The position numbers and the translations under genes are program-made. From Nitrospira sp. (GTDB taxonomy: Bacteria; Nitrospirota; Nitrospiria; Nitrospirales; Nitrospiraceae): DNA of 52,484 nucleotides. Positions 42,801 through 50,518 of the stretch are shown here, piece by piece. The notes below the pieces were generated by a model, which was given only the letters and a program-made list of their open reading frames with translations, ran no database searches and was not told the origin of the DNA. How positions within the stretch are numbered: position 1 is the first letter of the stretch; each line of letters starts with the position of its first letter. Location of the stretch: contig JAHBWT010000020.1 in assembly GCA_019636815.1 (NCBI GenBank), forward strand, positions 1 through 52,484, in the 5' to 3' direction.

Positions 42801-44145
42801 GCATTATGTAAAAGAGGAGCCGACGCCAGATCAACGGAGACAATGGGAGCATTCATCCAATCGACAACATTGGCTCACATTCCTGGAGAACCTCTTCACG
42901 GCGCTCAAGAAGCACTTTGTCGCCTCCTATCTCCTCATCGACCTTACTGCGCCTTTAATGGCAATCATGTTGCTGGGCAAGACCCTCTTGCCGAGGGGTT
43001 TTTCGAAGGCCGTTCATCACCTCCATGAGAAGCTCGTGCACCCGGTACGGACCAAGCTGACGATCGATGCATTGCCAAGAGCAGAGGTTTCCGTCCACGC
43101 AGGTCAGCAACTGGGATTTACGTTGGATCAGCAGATCGGCCTCGTCGAGGGGCAGTTACGGTTGATCGGATTAACCGGTCGGTTCGGGCGCTTGGTAGCC
43201 GTGCTTGGCCACGGGTCGACAAGCCAAAACAACCCACACGAGTCGGCATATGATTGTGGGGCCTGTGGCGGGAAGCACGGAGGTCCCAATGCCCGAGCGC
43301 TGGCTGCGATGGCGAACAAGCCGGACGTGCGAGCAGTCCTACGTGACCGAGGTATCGATATTCCTGACGACACCTATTTTCTCGGAGGACAACATAACAC
43401 TGCGTCCGACCAGATTGTTTTTTTTGAAACAGAGCGGATTCCCGCTTCTCACCACAAGGCATTTTCCTATCTGGTTCGCGACCTCGCCGAGGCGAGGGCA
43501 ATGAATGCTCGGGAACGCTGCCGACTCCTGCCGTTGGCGCCGAAAAATGCACAGCCTGCCCAAGCGCTCCGCCATGTCGAACAGCGGTCCGTCGATTTCA
43601 GTCAGGTGTATGCAGAGTGGGGCCATGCGACGAATGCATCCGTGATCGTAGGCCGGCGCATTCTGTCCAAAGGACTTAATCTCGATCGCCGCACGTTCCT
43701 GCAATCCTACAATGCCGTCGATGATCCGGAGGGAGTAATCCTCGAACGCATTCTGACGGCGGTGGGTCCGGTCTGTGCCGGCATTGGGCTTGAATACTAT
43801 TTCTCGCGCGTTGACAATAATCGCTATGGAAGTGGAACCAAAGTCTTGCACAACGTAAGCGGCCTTGTCGGGGTAATGGCTGGAGCTCACGGTGATCTAC
43901 AAACGGGACTCCCATTCCAAATGGTCTGGTTACATGAGCCTCTGCGCCTGACATTTGTTGTGGAAGGGCGCCCCACTCTTGTCAACGCAATTGTGCAGCG
44001 CCACAAAGATCTTCAGCATCTCTTCGACAACCGGTGGCTCCATCTGATTGTCCTGGATATTCAGACGAGTCAGTTCGCCCGCTACGATCCAGGCGGGATC
44101 TGGTCGACCATCCCCAGGCAGCAACCGGCTGTCGTGGCGGGTTAA
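39820..44145 (+). CDS. dabA: DabA-like (DUF2309) protein, very large second copy
   Basis: A 1441-residue DUF2309 protein. N terminus and core match DabA1: TFVHTNPLHSLEHLPFEQAV and IKWCGAFLDQGIASWSMP are shared. All zinc-site residues are kept: Cys941 and Asp943 in VFCIDERE, His1131 in LGHGSTSQNN and Cys1146 in DCGACGGKHG, with the same 15-residue spacing. Between the N terminus and the core (about residues 130-600) it has an extra stretch not present in DabA1, including LTLAEWVQVHCHVDLPGYL, which looks like the LTLSELLHDLTGVD stretch at about residue 620, so part may be a duplication. No dabB is adjacent; it may use the DabB pair encoded 15 kb away. Ribosome binding site is weak (AGG). Confidence 0.88.
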   Translation: MSSHTESSDPSSTITDGERQSLRSKVVHAAKLLHEQGPISTFVHTNPLHSLEHLPFEQAVATAEQALGGHGYLPNEEFRRLYHRGRITDQDLTDALGAQRSFDAAESLTVGGGRVISPQDVVRLHLLYGIDSLNPAHLSWQVHHEQATRRLRSDLPPETRAAILTKASTELRLSLDRIGREWTLAEWVQVHCHVDLPGYLRKQLFHEYAPGAEFAGDRMTPLKLAEADRWFDSLGIPHDRREGYRRCINRHLYNTGILSTPLQPTLQTRWLEIESQLLRAVVPRHLRVTGTFGGIRSGLEQDLEAYAATSLWHAALAARGLEDPLSPSDPETLLAKDCLGARRDALHRRIMAVEQDGGAPLPLTAEIRTAIEEELGSVGRQRQRRHTILFDFCRPHQSGNPPYERPLLTLTTDAELRLLMLRRGEISAPAGLLRLAGELRVRRGFDWGTWKQVCDRPLFSNPSSASQEEPWKIFLREHVRLRVTDSVRSALREELSSPRSDSHAEERRIRILRGLMDEGLTLEGWGALQEDVARWEDLSTLQDIDHGLEERLCRTVREGLRETELSRPAYDALQRLIELRDRTFACRRLLADLHQFDPRERLVKHSRADLTAMMESVGQSLTLSELLHDLTGVDIAESVNRYVIKWCGAFLDQGIASWSMPCRTLGFYRAWKRLAVEELPLALGGVDGWREAVLGLPERAEDSLIQTLRSLQIPEEHQTPYLSRRLLKLPGWAALVKWREHHPGHSRQAHEHIDLVDFLAVRLFCEAMLIKRACREIWGLEGTVPKLNELHREHPYEFYLRREFFRGNLPDYLESRCRALLQANPQHDRDRWIRTAEMIWKYRQATALGRDPLSTACHHAWRLFHLSQLLGLSAGDLRKLAPIEGDRLLAMLDRLPSSAHGPIWQSAFEGHYQRGLLDSLDRNKVGLSQPDDRPQAQLVFCIDEREESIRRHIEAVSPDYETFGTAGFFGVVMNYSSLEDHGVTPLCPIVVTPTHYVKEEPTPDQRRQWEHSSNRQHWLTFLENLFTALKKHFVASYLLIDLTAPLMAIMLLGKTLLPRGFSKAVHHLHEKLVHPVRTKLTIDALPRAEVSVHAGQQLGFTLDQQIGLVEGQLRLIGLTGRFGRLVAVLGHGSTSQNNPHESAYDCGACGGKHGGPNARALAAMANKPDVRAVLRDRGIDIPDDTYFLGGQHNTASDQIVFFETERIPASHHKAFSYLVRDLAEARAMNARERCRLLPLAPKNAQPAQALRHVEQRSVDFSQVYAEWGHATNASVIVGRRILSKGLNLDRRTFLQSYNAVDDPEGVILERILTAVGPVCAGIGLEYYFSRVDNNRYGSGTKVLHNVSGLVGVMAGAHGDLQTGLPFQMVWLHEPLRLTFVVEGRPTLVNAIVQRHKDLQHLFDNRWLHLIVLDIQTSQFARYDPGGIWSTIPRQQPAVVAG

Positions 44146-44385
44146 CGTCGTGCCTCGACTCGATTTGGACATTTGATCCAACCTATCAAAAATCACCCGG
44201 CAAGTCCCACCTTGATTGGGCAATCAGACATCATGGCCCTCCCAGCATTCGAGAAGGACCCACACTCCCCAACAATACTTCCTTAACCCGTTGCAACGGC
44301 CATGCGCGGAATATCTGCTCGATCCCTCTTCACGGCTGTGCCAATGGACGATGTCTATTAAGAGAGCGATCGTTGCAGCCCTCAC

Positions 44386-45147
44386 TTATAGATTGATAAA
44401 GACCTGGAAGAGAATCATATGGTTCAGTTGGTTTGCGAGATTGGGAATTGACCGGCTGTTGAGCAGCTGATTTTGGTAGCCGACGTCCATATTGAAATAT
44501 TTGGAAAACGTCCGGTTGATCCCGATAAAGAATCGATTTTGATCGAAACCAGCCGCTGGCCCGCGCGCACCGACCGTGTTGAGATGGATAAAAATTTCTT
44601 CCGACGCGACCAATGCCCATTCCGGTGCCATCGGTAGTGGATACTGCCCCCGCAACATCGTGCGAAAGCGTACGGCTGTCCCATCCACATGCTCGATCCA
44701 ACGCTCCTCCAGCCGAGTACGGCTGACGATCTTGAACGACTCAAACTTATGCGAATAGAGAATCTGTTGGTATATACGGCTTTCTTCGAAGAAAGGCGAT
44801 TGAGGTGGTGTATGCCTCTGATTATAGTTGCCAACCCAGGCATAGCCTTGCCAGATGGAGAGATTCTCCGTGAGTTGATAACCAAACGCAGGACGAAGTA
44901 TCAGCTGATCGATATGGCCCTCTTCGTCCAGATCTGCGAACCGTGGCTGGACTTCCAAGTGAGCAAGAAAGGACGACGGAAGCTTTGCCGTGATAAAAAC
45001 GGGTGCCCATAGCCGAAAGTCTTGATTGAATGTTGAAGGAGATTGAGCGAAGGTTTCCCCTCCGACCAGAAGACTCCACGCGAAGGCCACGATTGTAGTC
45101 CTTAGGCCCCACTTTCGTGTTTTATGATTTGTTGCTGCACGCTGCAT
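44386..45147 (-). CDS. DUF2490 outer-membrane protein
   Basis: A 253-residue protein with a signal peptide (TTIVAFAWSLLVGGETFA) and beta-barrel character throughout. The family signature is visible in NQDFRLWAPVFITAKLP near residue 41, FADLDEEGHIDQLILRPAFG and IWQGYAWVGNY. DUF2490 proteins are small outer-membrane barrels of unknown role. The end, NHMILFQVFINL, fits a barrel C terminus. GAGGAGG is seven bases before the ATG. It lies convergent to dabA2 with a gap of 240 bases in which I see nothing. Confidence 0.78.
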   Translation of the reverse strand: MQRAATNHKTRKWGLRTTIVAFAWSLLVGGETFAQSPSTFNQDFRLWAPVFITAKLPSSFLAHLEVQPRFADLDEEGHIDQLILRPAFGYQLTENLSIWQGYAWVGNYNQRHTPPQSPFFEESRIYQQILYSHKFESFKIVSRTRLEERWIEHVDGTAVRFRTMLRGQYPLPMAPEWALVASEEIFIHLNTVGARGPAAGFDQNRFFIGINRTFSKYFNMDVGYQNQLLNSRSIPNLANQLNHMILFQVFINL

Positions 45148-45407
45148 GATTCCTCCTCAAGCGGGCATATGGCCGTGGCACTCGAGAAAACCCCGCACGC
45201 TGTTCTCAATAACAAGCAATCATCATCTCCGTATTCCTCCACCGCAGTCTGATCTCTTGTTGGGTTGAGGTCGTAGGCCTGGTCTTCGCTTTGGGGGAGC
45301 CTTATACCTCGTCCAGGAAGGGAAGCGCCAGTGAAAAATGTGAGTGTTGAAACTGCTCTTGCGGTATAGATTGCACCCGAACGGTGATTGTGCTAGCTAC
45401 TCGCATT

Positions 45408-45818
45408 ATGCTCTACATTTCATCCTCCGTCTCTCTTCTCGATCACGAGATTGAGATCCATGCCGTGCGGTCTCAAGGTGCGGGCGGGCAGAACGTCAAC
45501 AAAGTTTCAACTGCGGTGCATTTGCGATTCGATATCAAAGCATCCTCATTGCCTCAGGCCTTGAAGGATGTGTTATTGAAGCTGCGCGATCACCGAATCT
45601 CAGCGGAAGGGGTGATCACGATTAAGGCGCAGCAATACCGCACCCAGGAGCGGAATCGCGAGGATGCTGTCAATCGTCTAGGAGAGTTGATTCAACGTGC
45701 GCTGACCCCGCGCAAGAAGCGCAAGCCGACCACACCATCCAAGAGAGCGCAGGATCGGCGGATTGAGCAGAAGAAACGGCAGGGGCGGTTGAAAGCACTG
45801 AGAAGGACCGTTGACTGA
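45408..45818 (+). CDS. arfB: Ribosome-rescue peptidyl-tRNA hydrolase ArfB
   Basis: A 136-residue class-I release-factor-like protein. The catalytic GGQ is in RSQGAGGQNVNKVSTAVHLR and the basic tail (PRKKRKPTTPSKRAQDRRIE) is the part that enters the mRNA channel of stalled ribosomes. It hydrolyses peptidyl-tRNA on ribosomes lacking a stop codon. ATG 45408 gives the family start (MLYISSSVSLLDHEIEI); an upstream GTG at 45384 is possible but no ribosome binding site supports either. Confidence 0.93.
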   Translation: MLYISSSVSLLDHEIEIHAVRSQGAGGQNVNKVSTAVHLRFDIKASSLPQALKDVLLKLRDHRISAEGVITIKAQQYRTQERNREDAVNRLGELIQRALTPRKKRKPTTPSKRAQDRRIEQKKRQGRLKALRRTVD

Positions 45819-45869
45819 ACGAATCCGAAGGATGCTGTCCGGAGAACCTTTGCCTCGCTTACAGATTCG

Positions 45870-46529
45870 CTAGGAACGGGCGTGTTTGACCTTGACTGCG
45901 TTGGCCCTCACCTGCTGCAGAAGCGCTTGAGCCTCGGGAATGAATTCAACCCGTTGATGTTTCTGAGCGAGGGCAAGCGCATCGGATGCCAGGGCCATGG
46001 CTTCGTCGTGCCGGCCACGCTGACACCACACCCGGGCAAGGGCCAGCCTCGCGTTGACCGCCTTCGGTGCGTGCCGGACGACCCGTTGGAGAAGCTGCTC
46101 GCCTTTCTCCGAGTTTCCTCCCAGGAAGCTTGGTAACTTCACCAGGAGCGTTCCCTTCGCGGAGAGCGCGTCGATATGGGCAGGATTGATTTCGAGGGCC
46201 CGATCAAGTTCGTTCATCATGCGGCGAAGCCCGAAGATCGACGTGAGGGATTCTCCGTCGATGCGGAGCAGCTCGCCCAAGTTGCAGAAGAGCGCGAAGT
46301 GGGCATCGGCATTTCCTTCATCCGCAGCGACCGCCCGTTCCCCCAAGGTTTGTCCCTGTTGAAAATGGGCAAGGCGCGTAGCACGATCGATGGCTAGCCT
46401 CCCTTGCTTGCATGCTTCGAGGGCCTGTTTCGACAGTTGTGCTCCTGAATCTTGTGCCGGCAACGGCATCGGTTGTAGAAACAAGCTGCCTGCCGTGATG
46501 GCGATTCCGAGGATGAACTTCATCTGCAT
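45870..46529 (-). CDS. Secreted TPR-repeat protein
   Basis: A 219-residue protein with a signal peptide (FILGIAITAGSLFLQPMPLPA). Tetratricopeptide-like helices follow: ADAHFALFCNLGELLR, EINPAHIDALSAKGTLLVKL, VNARLALARVWCQRGRHDEA and a last incomplete one, over residues about 60-215. It should be a periplasmic scaffold that binds another protein. ATG 46529 is used; ATG 46523 (two codons later) is equally possible. No partner is evident from the neighbours. Confidence 0.75.
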   Translation of the reverse strand: MQMKFILGIAITAGSLFLQPMPLPAQDSGAQLSKQALEACKQGRLAIDRATRLAHFQQGQTLGERAVAADEGNADAHFALFCNLGELLRIDGESLTSIFGLRRMMNELDRALEINPAHIDALSAKGTLLVKLPSFLGGNSEKGEQLLQRVVRHAPKAVNARLALARVWCQRGRHDEAMALASDALALAQKHQRVEFIPEAQALLQQVRANAVKVKHARS

Positions 46530-46781
46530 CGTATCCAGATCCAATTCTACGAGGAGATCTTACGAGAAAACGGCTGCTGAGACAGCAACCTCAGTGCCAA
46601 CTCGGTCGCATGCGGAAGCCTCGTAACCAATTGATAAACTTTAACACCTCACGGACAAACTCTTGCGAGCTGGTGCCCGTCGACGGTGGATGAACAAGTT
46701 GGAGCAAACCCGTGAACAGAGATGGACACGATATCGTCACAAAATCAGCCAAGGTTGAGCTGATGTTCGGCTGGCTCTCGC

Positions 46782-47573
46782 TCAGGCATTCGCCGATTCG
46801 GCAGGAGCAACCATTCCGAGAATGTTGAATCCTCCATCCACGTACACCACTTCCCCGGTAATCCCCCGTCCTAAGGAGCTTACCAAGAACAAGGCCGTGT
46901 CGCCAACCTCACCCTGTTCGGTGGCACGACGAAGCGGAGCCGTCTCTTTGTGGAGATCCACCATCTTGGTAATGCCTGAGACACCCCGTGCGGCCAACGT
47001 CTTAATGGGTCCGGCTGAGATCGCGTTCACACGGATATTGAGCGGGCCAAGATCGTAGGCCAAGTACCGTACCGTCGCTTCAAGCGCCGCTTTGGCGACA
47101 CCCATCACATTGTAGTGTGGCACGACGCGCTCGCTGCCAAGATACGTGAGGGTCACCACGGAACCTCCGGCGGTCATTAGCGGCATGGCTGCTCTCGTGA
47201 CGGCCACGAGGGAATAGGCGCTGATGTCCAGGGCCATGGCGAACCCCTGCCGCGAAGTATTCACAAATTGCCCGCTTAATTCCTCCCGGGGAGCAAAGGC
47301 TAGAGAATGGACGAGAAAATCGATCTGGCTGAAGTCTTTCTGCACCTGCTGTATGAGAGCGGCGATTTCTCCGTCATGGCTCACGTCGCAGGGGAATGCT
47401 TTCGCGCCAGGCAACGTTTTGGCGAGCTCCTCCACATTCTGTTTCAGCCGCTCATTCTGGTAATTGAAGAAGAGTTGCGCTCCTTGACCGGCGACCGACT
47501 GTGCTATGGACCAGGCAATGCTGTGCTTGTTGGCCACGCCGATGATGAGTCCTTTTTTTCCCTTTAGCAACAT
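46782..47573 (-). CDS. fabI: Enoyl-[acyl-carrier-protein] reductase (NADH)
   Basis: A 263-residue SDR-type enoyl-ACP reductase, last step of the fatty-acid elongation cycle. It has the FabI-type cofactor site GVANKHSIAW, the catalytic Y-x6-K in YNVMGVAKAALE, and the GPIKTLAARGV substrate loop. The ending YVDGGFNILGM is typical. AAGGAG is nine bases before the ATG. It stands alone. Confidence 0.95.
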   Translation of the reverse strand: MLLKGKKGLIIGVANKHSIAWSIAQSVAGQGAQLFFNYQNERLKQNVEELAKTLPGAKAFPCDVSHDGEIAALIQQVQKDFSQIDFLVHSLAFAPREELSGQFVNTSRQGFAMALDISAYSLVAVTRAAMPLMTAGGSVVTLTYLGSERVVPHYNVMGVAKAALEATVRYLAYDLGPLNIRVNAISAGPIKTLAARGVSGITKMVDLHKETAPLRRATEQGEVGDTALFLVSSLGRGITGEVVYVDGGFNILGMVAPAESANA

Positions 47574-47924
47574 GAGGACTGTTCTCCTTGGTTAAAAATC
47601 GCGATCGTGCCGTGCTAATCGGTGGAATCCCGATGGTACGGTAGATGGTTCCGACGCATGATTACCGCGTTATGGTCACAGGGATGAGGGGATTGACAGT
47701 CTGCTCATACCCCGTTTCAATCGCCGGGCACGGAACATAGCATGATTGAGCCGAGCTGTGAAACGTTGGAATAGCGCCACCATGGCCCATGAGGCAGTTT
47801 CGTTTTTGGTCCACCAATCCGCCACAGGATCCTGTAGTGAAAATCCTTCGCCGTTTTATGAGGGTGATTGCGTAACCGATGGATTCTATGAACGAATATC
47901 AATAATCTTTTGAGTCACTCACAA
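47574..47924. other. Intergenic, no gene recognised
   Basis: This gap of about 350 bases lies between fabI and the sigma-54 promoter at 47925. No frame in it looks like a protein. No repeat or stable hairpin with a T tract was found. Confidence 0.4.
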
Positions 47925-47940
47925 CGGCATTGCGCTTGCT
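47925..47940 (+). promoter_or_regulatory. Strong candidate sigma-54 (-24/-12) promoter
   Basis: CGGCAT, five bases, then TTGCT: a perfect -12 element, GGCA in the -24 element and correct spacing. It precedes the small repeat protein gene by about 70 bases. The -24 hexamer is the same as in the promoter at 37651. Confidence 0.6.
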
Positions 47941-48012
47941 CAATAGTAAGTCAGTGCCGAATCAGCGGCACATGATTATTCAAACTTATATTTCTTTAAG
48001 GGGGTAGTTGTT

Positions 48013-48252
48013 ATGAAGACCATGCTGATGGCAGTAATGGCAGTCGCAGTGGCAGTGATGTTCAGCGTTCCTTCTTTCGCCGAGGAAGGGAAGAAGAAGG
48101 AGAAGGGCGGCCACGTCGTAGTGTACGGCGACAAGAAGAACCAGGATGGCGGCAAGGCCGATGATCTCTTCGGGGACAAGAAGGAAGAGAAGAAAGGAGG
48201 CCACGCGGACACTTTCGGTGAAAAGAAGGACAAGGACAAGGGCGGAAAGTAA
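48013..48252 (+). CDS. Small secreted Lys/Gly-rich repeat protein, unknown
   Basis: A 79-residue protein: signal peptide (VMAVAVAVMFSVPSFA, cleavage near residue 23) and a mature part of about 55 residues made of three short repeats ending [YF]-G-[DE]-K-K: HVVVYGDKK, ADDLFGDKK and HADTFGEKK, two preceded by K-G-G-H. It is very rich in Lys, Gly, Asp and Glu, so probably unfolded on its own or metal/ligand binding through the histidines. AAGGGGG precedes the ATG, and an intrinsic terminator follows. A good sigma-54 promoter precedes it. No family is recognised. Confidence 0.72.
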   Translation: MKTMLMAVMAVAVAVMFSVPSFAEEGKKKEKGGHVVVYGDKKNQDGGKADDLFGDKKEEKKGGHADTFGEKKDKDKGGK

Positions 48253-48284
48253 GAGTTCTACCCTTTCGTAAGATTGGCAGACCC

Positions 48285-48318
48285 GGGGCGCTTCCTCACG
48301 GAAGTGCCCCTTTCATTG
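48285..48318 (+). terminator. Intrinsic terminator after the small repeat protein
   Basis: An 11-bp stem with one G-T pair, GGGGCGCTTCC/GGAAGTGCCCC, a TCAC loop and then TTTCATTG. It ends the small repeat protein transcript, so that gene is probably a single-gene unit. Confidence 0.7.
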
Positions 48319-48357
48319 TTCTACAAACCTGCTTCTTCCCACTGGCTCGCACGGGAT

Positions 48358-48879
48358 TCACCGCCGAGGGGTCATCTCCCGAATATAGACGGCCTGTAAC
48401 CCGATGATCGTTTTCCCATCCCGGATCGTCCCGTCTTGAATGTTTTTGATCGCTTCGTTCAACGGCATTTCGACGATCTCCAACACTTCATCTCGATCCA
48501 GGTGCTGCCGCCCTTTCGTCAGCCCGATGGCTTTATAAATATGAATCACTTCATCCGCGAAGCCCGGGGCTGTGAAGATGCTGGACAGCAATTCGAAGGA
48601 TGACGCGCGATAGCCGACCTCTTCTTCCAATTCCCTCGCGGCGCAATTCAAGGGATCTTCGCCGCGATCCAGTTTGCCGGCTGGAATTTCGTAGATGAAT
48701 CCGCCGGCCGCGTGACGGAACTGCCGGATCAACACGACGGTCCCATCGTCTTTGACCGGGACGACCGCGGCAGCGCCGGGATGCCGGATGGTTTCGAGAT
48801 CGACGGTGAAGCCGTTTGGTAGCTGCACCGTATCCACATTCAGCGTGACAACCTTTCCGGTGTAGATGTTGCGGACCAT
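48358..48879 (-). CDS. NUDIX hydrolase, ADP-ribose pyrophosphatase type
   Basis: A 173-residue NUDIX protein. The Nudix box G-x5-E-x7-REUxEExGU is complete in the stretch GKLDRGEDPLNCAARELEEE followed by VGY (residues about 68-90). The N-terminal strand layout and EIPAGKLD are those of NudF-type enzymes that split ADP-ribose to AMP and ribose 5-phosphate. AAGGAG is nine bases before the ATG. It follows gcvT by 68 bases on the same strand. Confidence 0.88.
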   Translation of the reverse strand: MVRNIYTGKVVTLNVDTVQLPNGFTVDLETIRHPGAAAVVPVKDDGTVVLIRQFRHAAGGFIYEIPAGKLDRGEDPLNCAARELEEEVGYRASSFELLSSIFTAPGFADEVIHIYKAIGLTKGRQHLDRDEVLEIVEMPLNEAIKNIQDGTIRDGKTIIGLQAVYIREMTPRR

Positions 48880-48947
48880 GCGTTGTTCTCCTTACCTGCA
48901 CATCATCCGCCCTCTATGAAACAGACGCGCGACGGCACATAGCTGAG

Positions 48948-50045
48948 TTACTTGGCGGGACGTGTATAGAATGGAAGCTTCACGACCTTTGAGGGAGCCA
49001 GTTTCCCTCGGATATCGATCATGACGCCTGTCTCCGGCTTCGCATATTCTGAACGAATGTAGCCCAAGCCGATCCCCTTCTGAAGCAGCGGCGACAAGTT
49101 GCCGCTCGTCACTTCTCCGATCGGTTCCGACGCCGAGGACAGAATCGTGAACCCATGGCGAGGCACCCCCTTTTCTAACAACTCAATGCCGACGAATCGC
49201 CGAGCCGGACCCGCTTGTTGTTGCTGCTCGAGGACCGTTTTCCCAAGAAAATGACCCTTGGTGAAACTCACCGCCCATCTCACTCCGGCCTCAACGGGCG
49301 TCGTGTGCTCATCGATATCGTTCCCGTAGAGCAGATAGCCCATCTCCAGACGAAGGAGGTCTCTGGCACCGAGCCCCGCCGGTTTGAGTCCGAAGGCCTT
49401 CCCTGCGCCCAGCAAGGCATCCCAGACGACAGGAGCATCTCCAGTCACATAGAACTCGTACCCAAATTCACCGGTATAGCCTGTTCTCGCAGCCAGACAT
49501 TCCACCCCGCCGACTTGGACTCTTGTGGACTGTCTCAATTTGAGTTGCGCCAGCGCGGCCAAGCCCAGCGACTCCACGATCGAGCGTGTCGCAGGCCCCT
49601 GCAACGCGATTTGGGCAATCTCCGTCGAGCGATCCTCTATATGACAGTCAGAAAGTCCCTGACCTTGTTTGAACAACCAGGTGAGAATCTTGGCCCGGTT
49701 GGACGCGTTGACACACAGGAGGAATTCTCCCGGGCTCTCCAGCCGATAGACGAAGATATCGTCCAGAATCCCGCCCTGTGGGTTGCAGACCATCGAGTAG
49801 TGCGCCTGCATGGGCTTGAGCCCGGCGAGATCGTTCGTCGTCACGTGCTGGAGGAACGGCTCCGCCCCCGTGCCGCTGACAACCAGCCGCCCCATGTGGC
49901 TGACATCGAAGAGTCCGGCCTTGGTGCGGACGGTCTGATACTCGTCCACCACGCCGGTGTACTGGATGGGCATCTCCCATCCGGCAAAATCGACCAGTTT
50001 GGCCCCGGCGGCGCGGTGTTGGGCGATGAAGGGAGTCTGCTGCAC
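48948..50045 (-). CDS. gcvT: Aminomethyltransferase (glycine cleavage T protein)
   Basis: A 365-residue folate-dependent enzyme. Family marks are QHRAAGAKLVDFAGWEMPIQ at the start, DVSHMGRLVVSG, GYTGEFGYEFYV and LRLEMGYLLYGNDIDE. It moves the methylene group from the lipoyl H protein to tetrahydrofolate. The start is a GTG seven bases after the FKBP gene, with GGGGTGAAG just before. Genes for H and P proteins are not in the window. Confidence 0.95.
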   Translation of the reverse strand: MQQTPFIAQHRAAGAKLVDFAGWEMPIQYTGVVDEYQTVRTKAGLFDVSHMGRLVVSGTGAEPFLQHVTTNDLAGLKPMQAHYSMVCNPQGGILDDIFVYRLESPGEFLLCVNASNRAKILTWLFKQGQGLSDCHIEDRSTEIAQIALQGPATRSIVESLGLAALAQLKLRQSTRVQVGGVECLAARTGYTGEFGYEFYVTGDAPVVWDALLGAGKAFGLKPAGLGARDLLRLEMGYLLYGNDIDEHTTPVEAGVRWAVSFTKGHFLGKTVLEQQQQAGPARRFVGIELLEKGVPRHGFTILSSASEPIGEVTSGNLSPLLQKGIGLGYIRSEYAKPETGVMIDIRGKLAPSKVVKLPFYTRPAK

Positions 50046-50052
50046 GGTCGTG

Positions 50053-50496
50053 CTACTTCACCCCGAGCAATTCAACGTCGAAAATCAGGGTGGCGTTCGG
50101 GGGAATCACCCCACCGGCACCGCGTGAGCCATAGCCCAGGTCTGACGGGATCGTCAACTTCCGCTTCCCCCCCACCTTCATGCCCTGCACTCCTTCGTCC
50201 CACCCTTTAATGACGCGCCCGGCCCCGAGAGAGAACGAGAAGGGTTGGCCACGATCAACGGAACTATCGAACTTTTTCCCATTTTCCAGCCAGCCCGTGT
50301 AATGCACGGTGGTGTTCTTGCCTGCCGTCGCCACCTCGCCCGTGCCGAGGACCTGATCAACATATTTGAGCCCGGACGCGGTGGTGACTTCCTGGCCGGC
50401 GGAACTACTGTCATCTGCTGCCATGGTATGTTCTCCTCCCAAGATTAGTGTGAACACGATGAGCACACAGATCGATACCGCATGCTGATAGGTCAT
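50053..50496 (-). CDS. Periplasmic FKBP-type peptidyl-prolyl isomerase
   Basis: A 147-residue protein: signal peptide ([18 protein letters not shown]) and one complete FKBP domain with [35 protein letters not shown] and [16 protein letters not shown], covering the usual active-site aromatic residues. It speeds prolyl bond isomerisation in exported proteins. The frame is open 51 codons upstream, but ATG 50496 has AAGGAG seven bases before and opens the signal peptide. It lies between the FIST gene and gcvT, seven bases before the latter. Confidence 0.9.
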   Translation of the reverse strand: MTYQHAVSICVLIVFTLILGGEHTMAADDSSSAGQEVTTASGLKYVDQVLGTGEVATAGKNTTVHYTGWLENGKKFDSSVDRGQPFSFSLGAGRVIKGWDEGVQGMKVGGKRKLTIPSDLGYGSRGAGGVIPPNATLIFDVELLGVK

Positions 50497-50518
50497 AGCG
50501 TTCTCCTTCCGAAATAGT

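Noticed and set aside
47976..48239. A minus-strand gene opposite the small repeat protein
   Set aside because: It is the antisense of Lys-rich codons, which gives Ser/Phe/Leu-rich nonsense. Signal peptide, ribosome binding site, promoter and terminator all support the plus strand.
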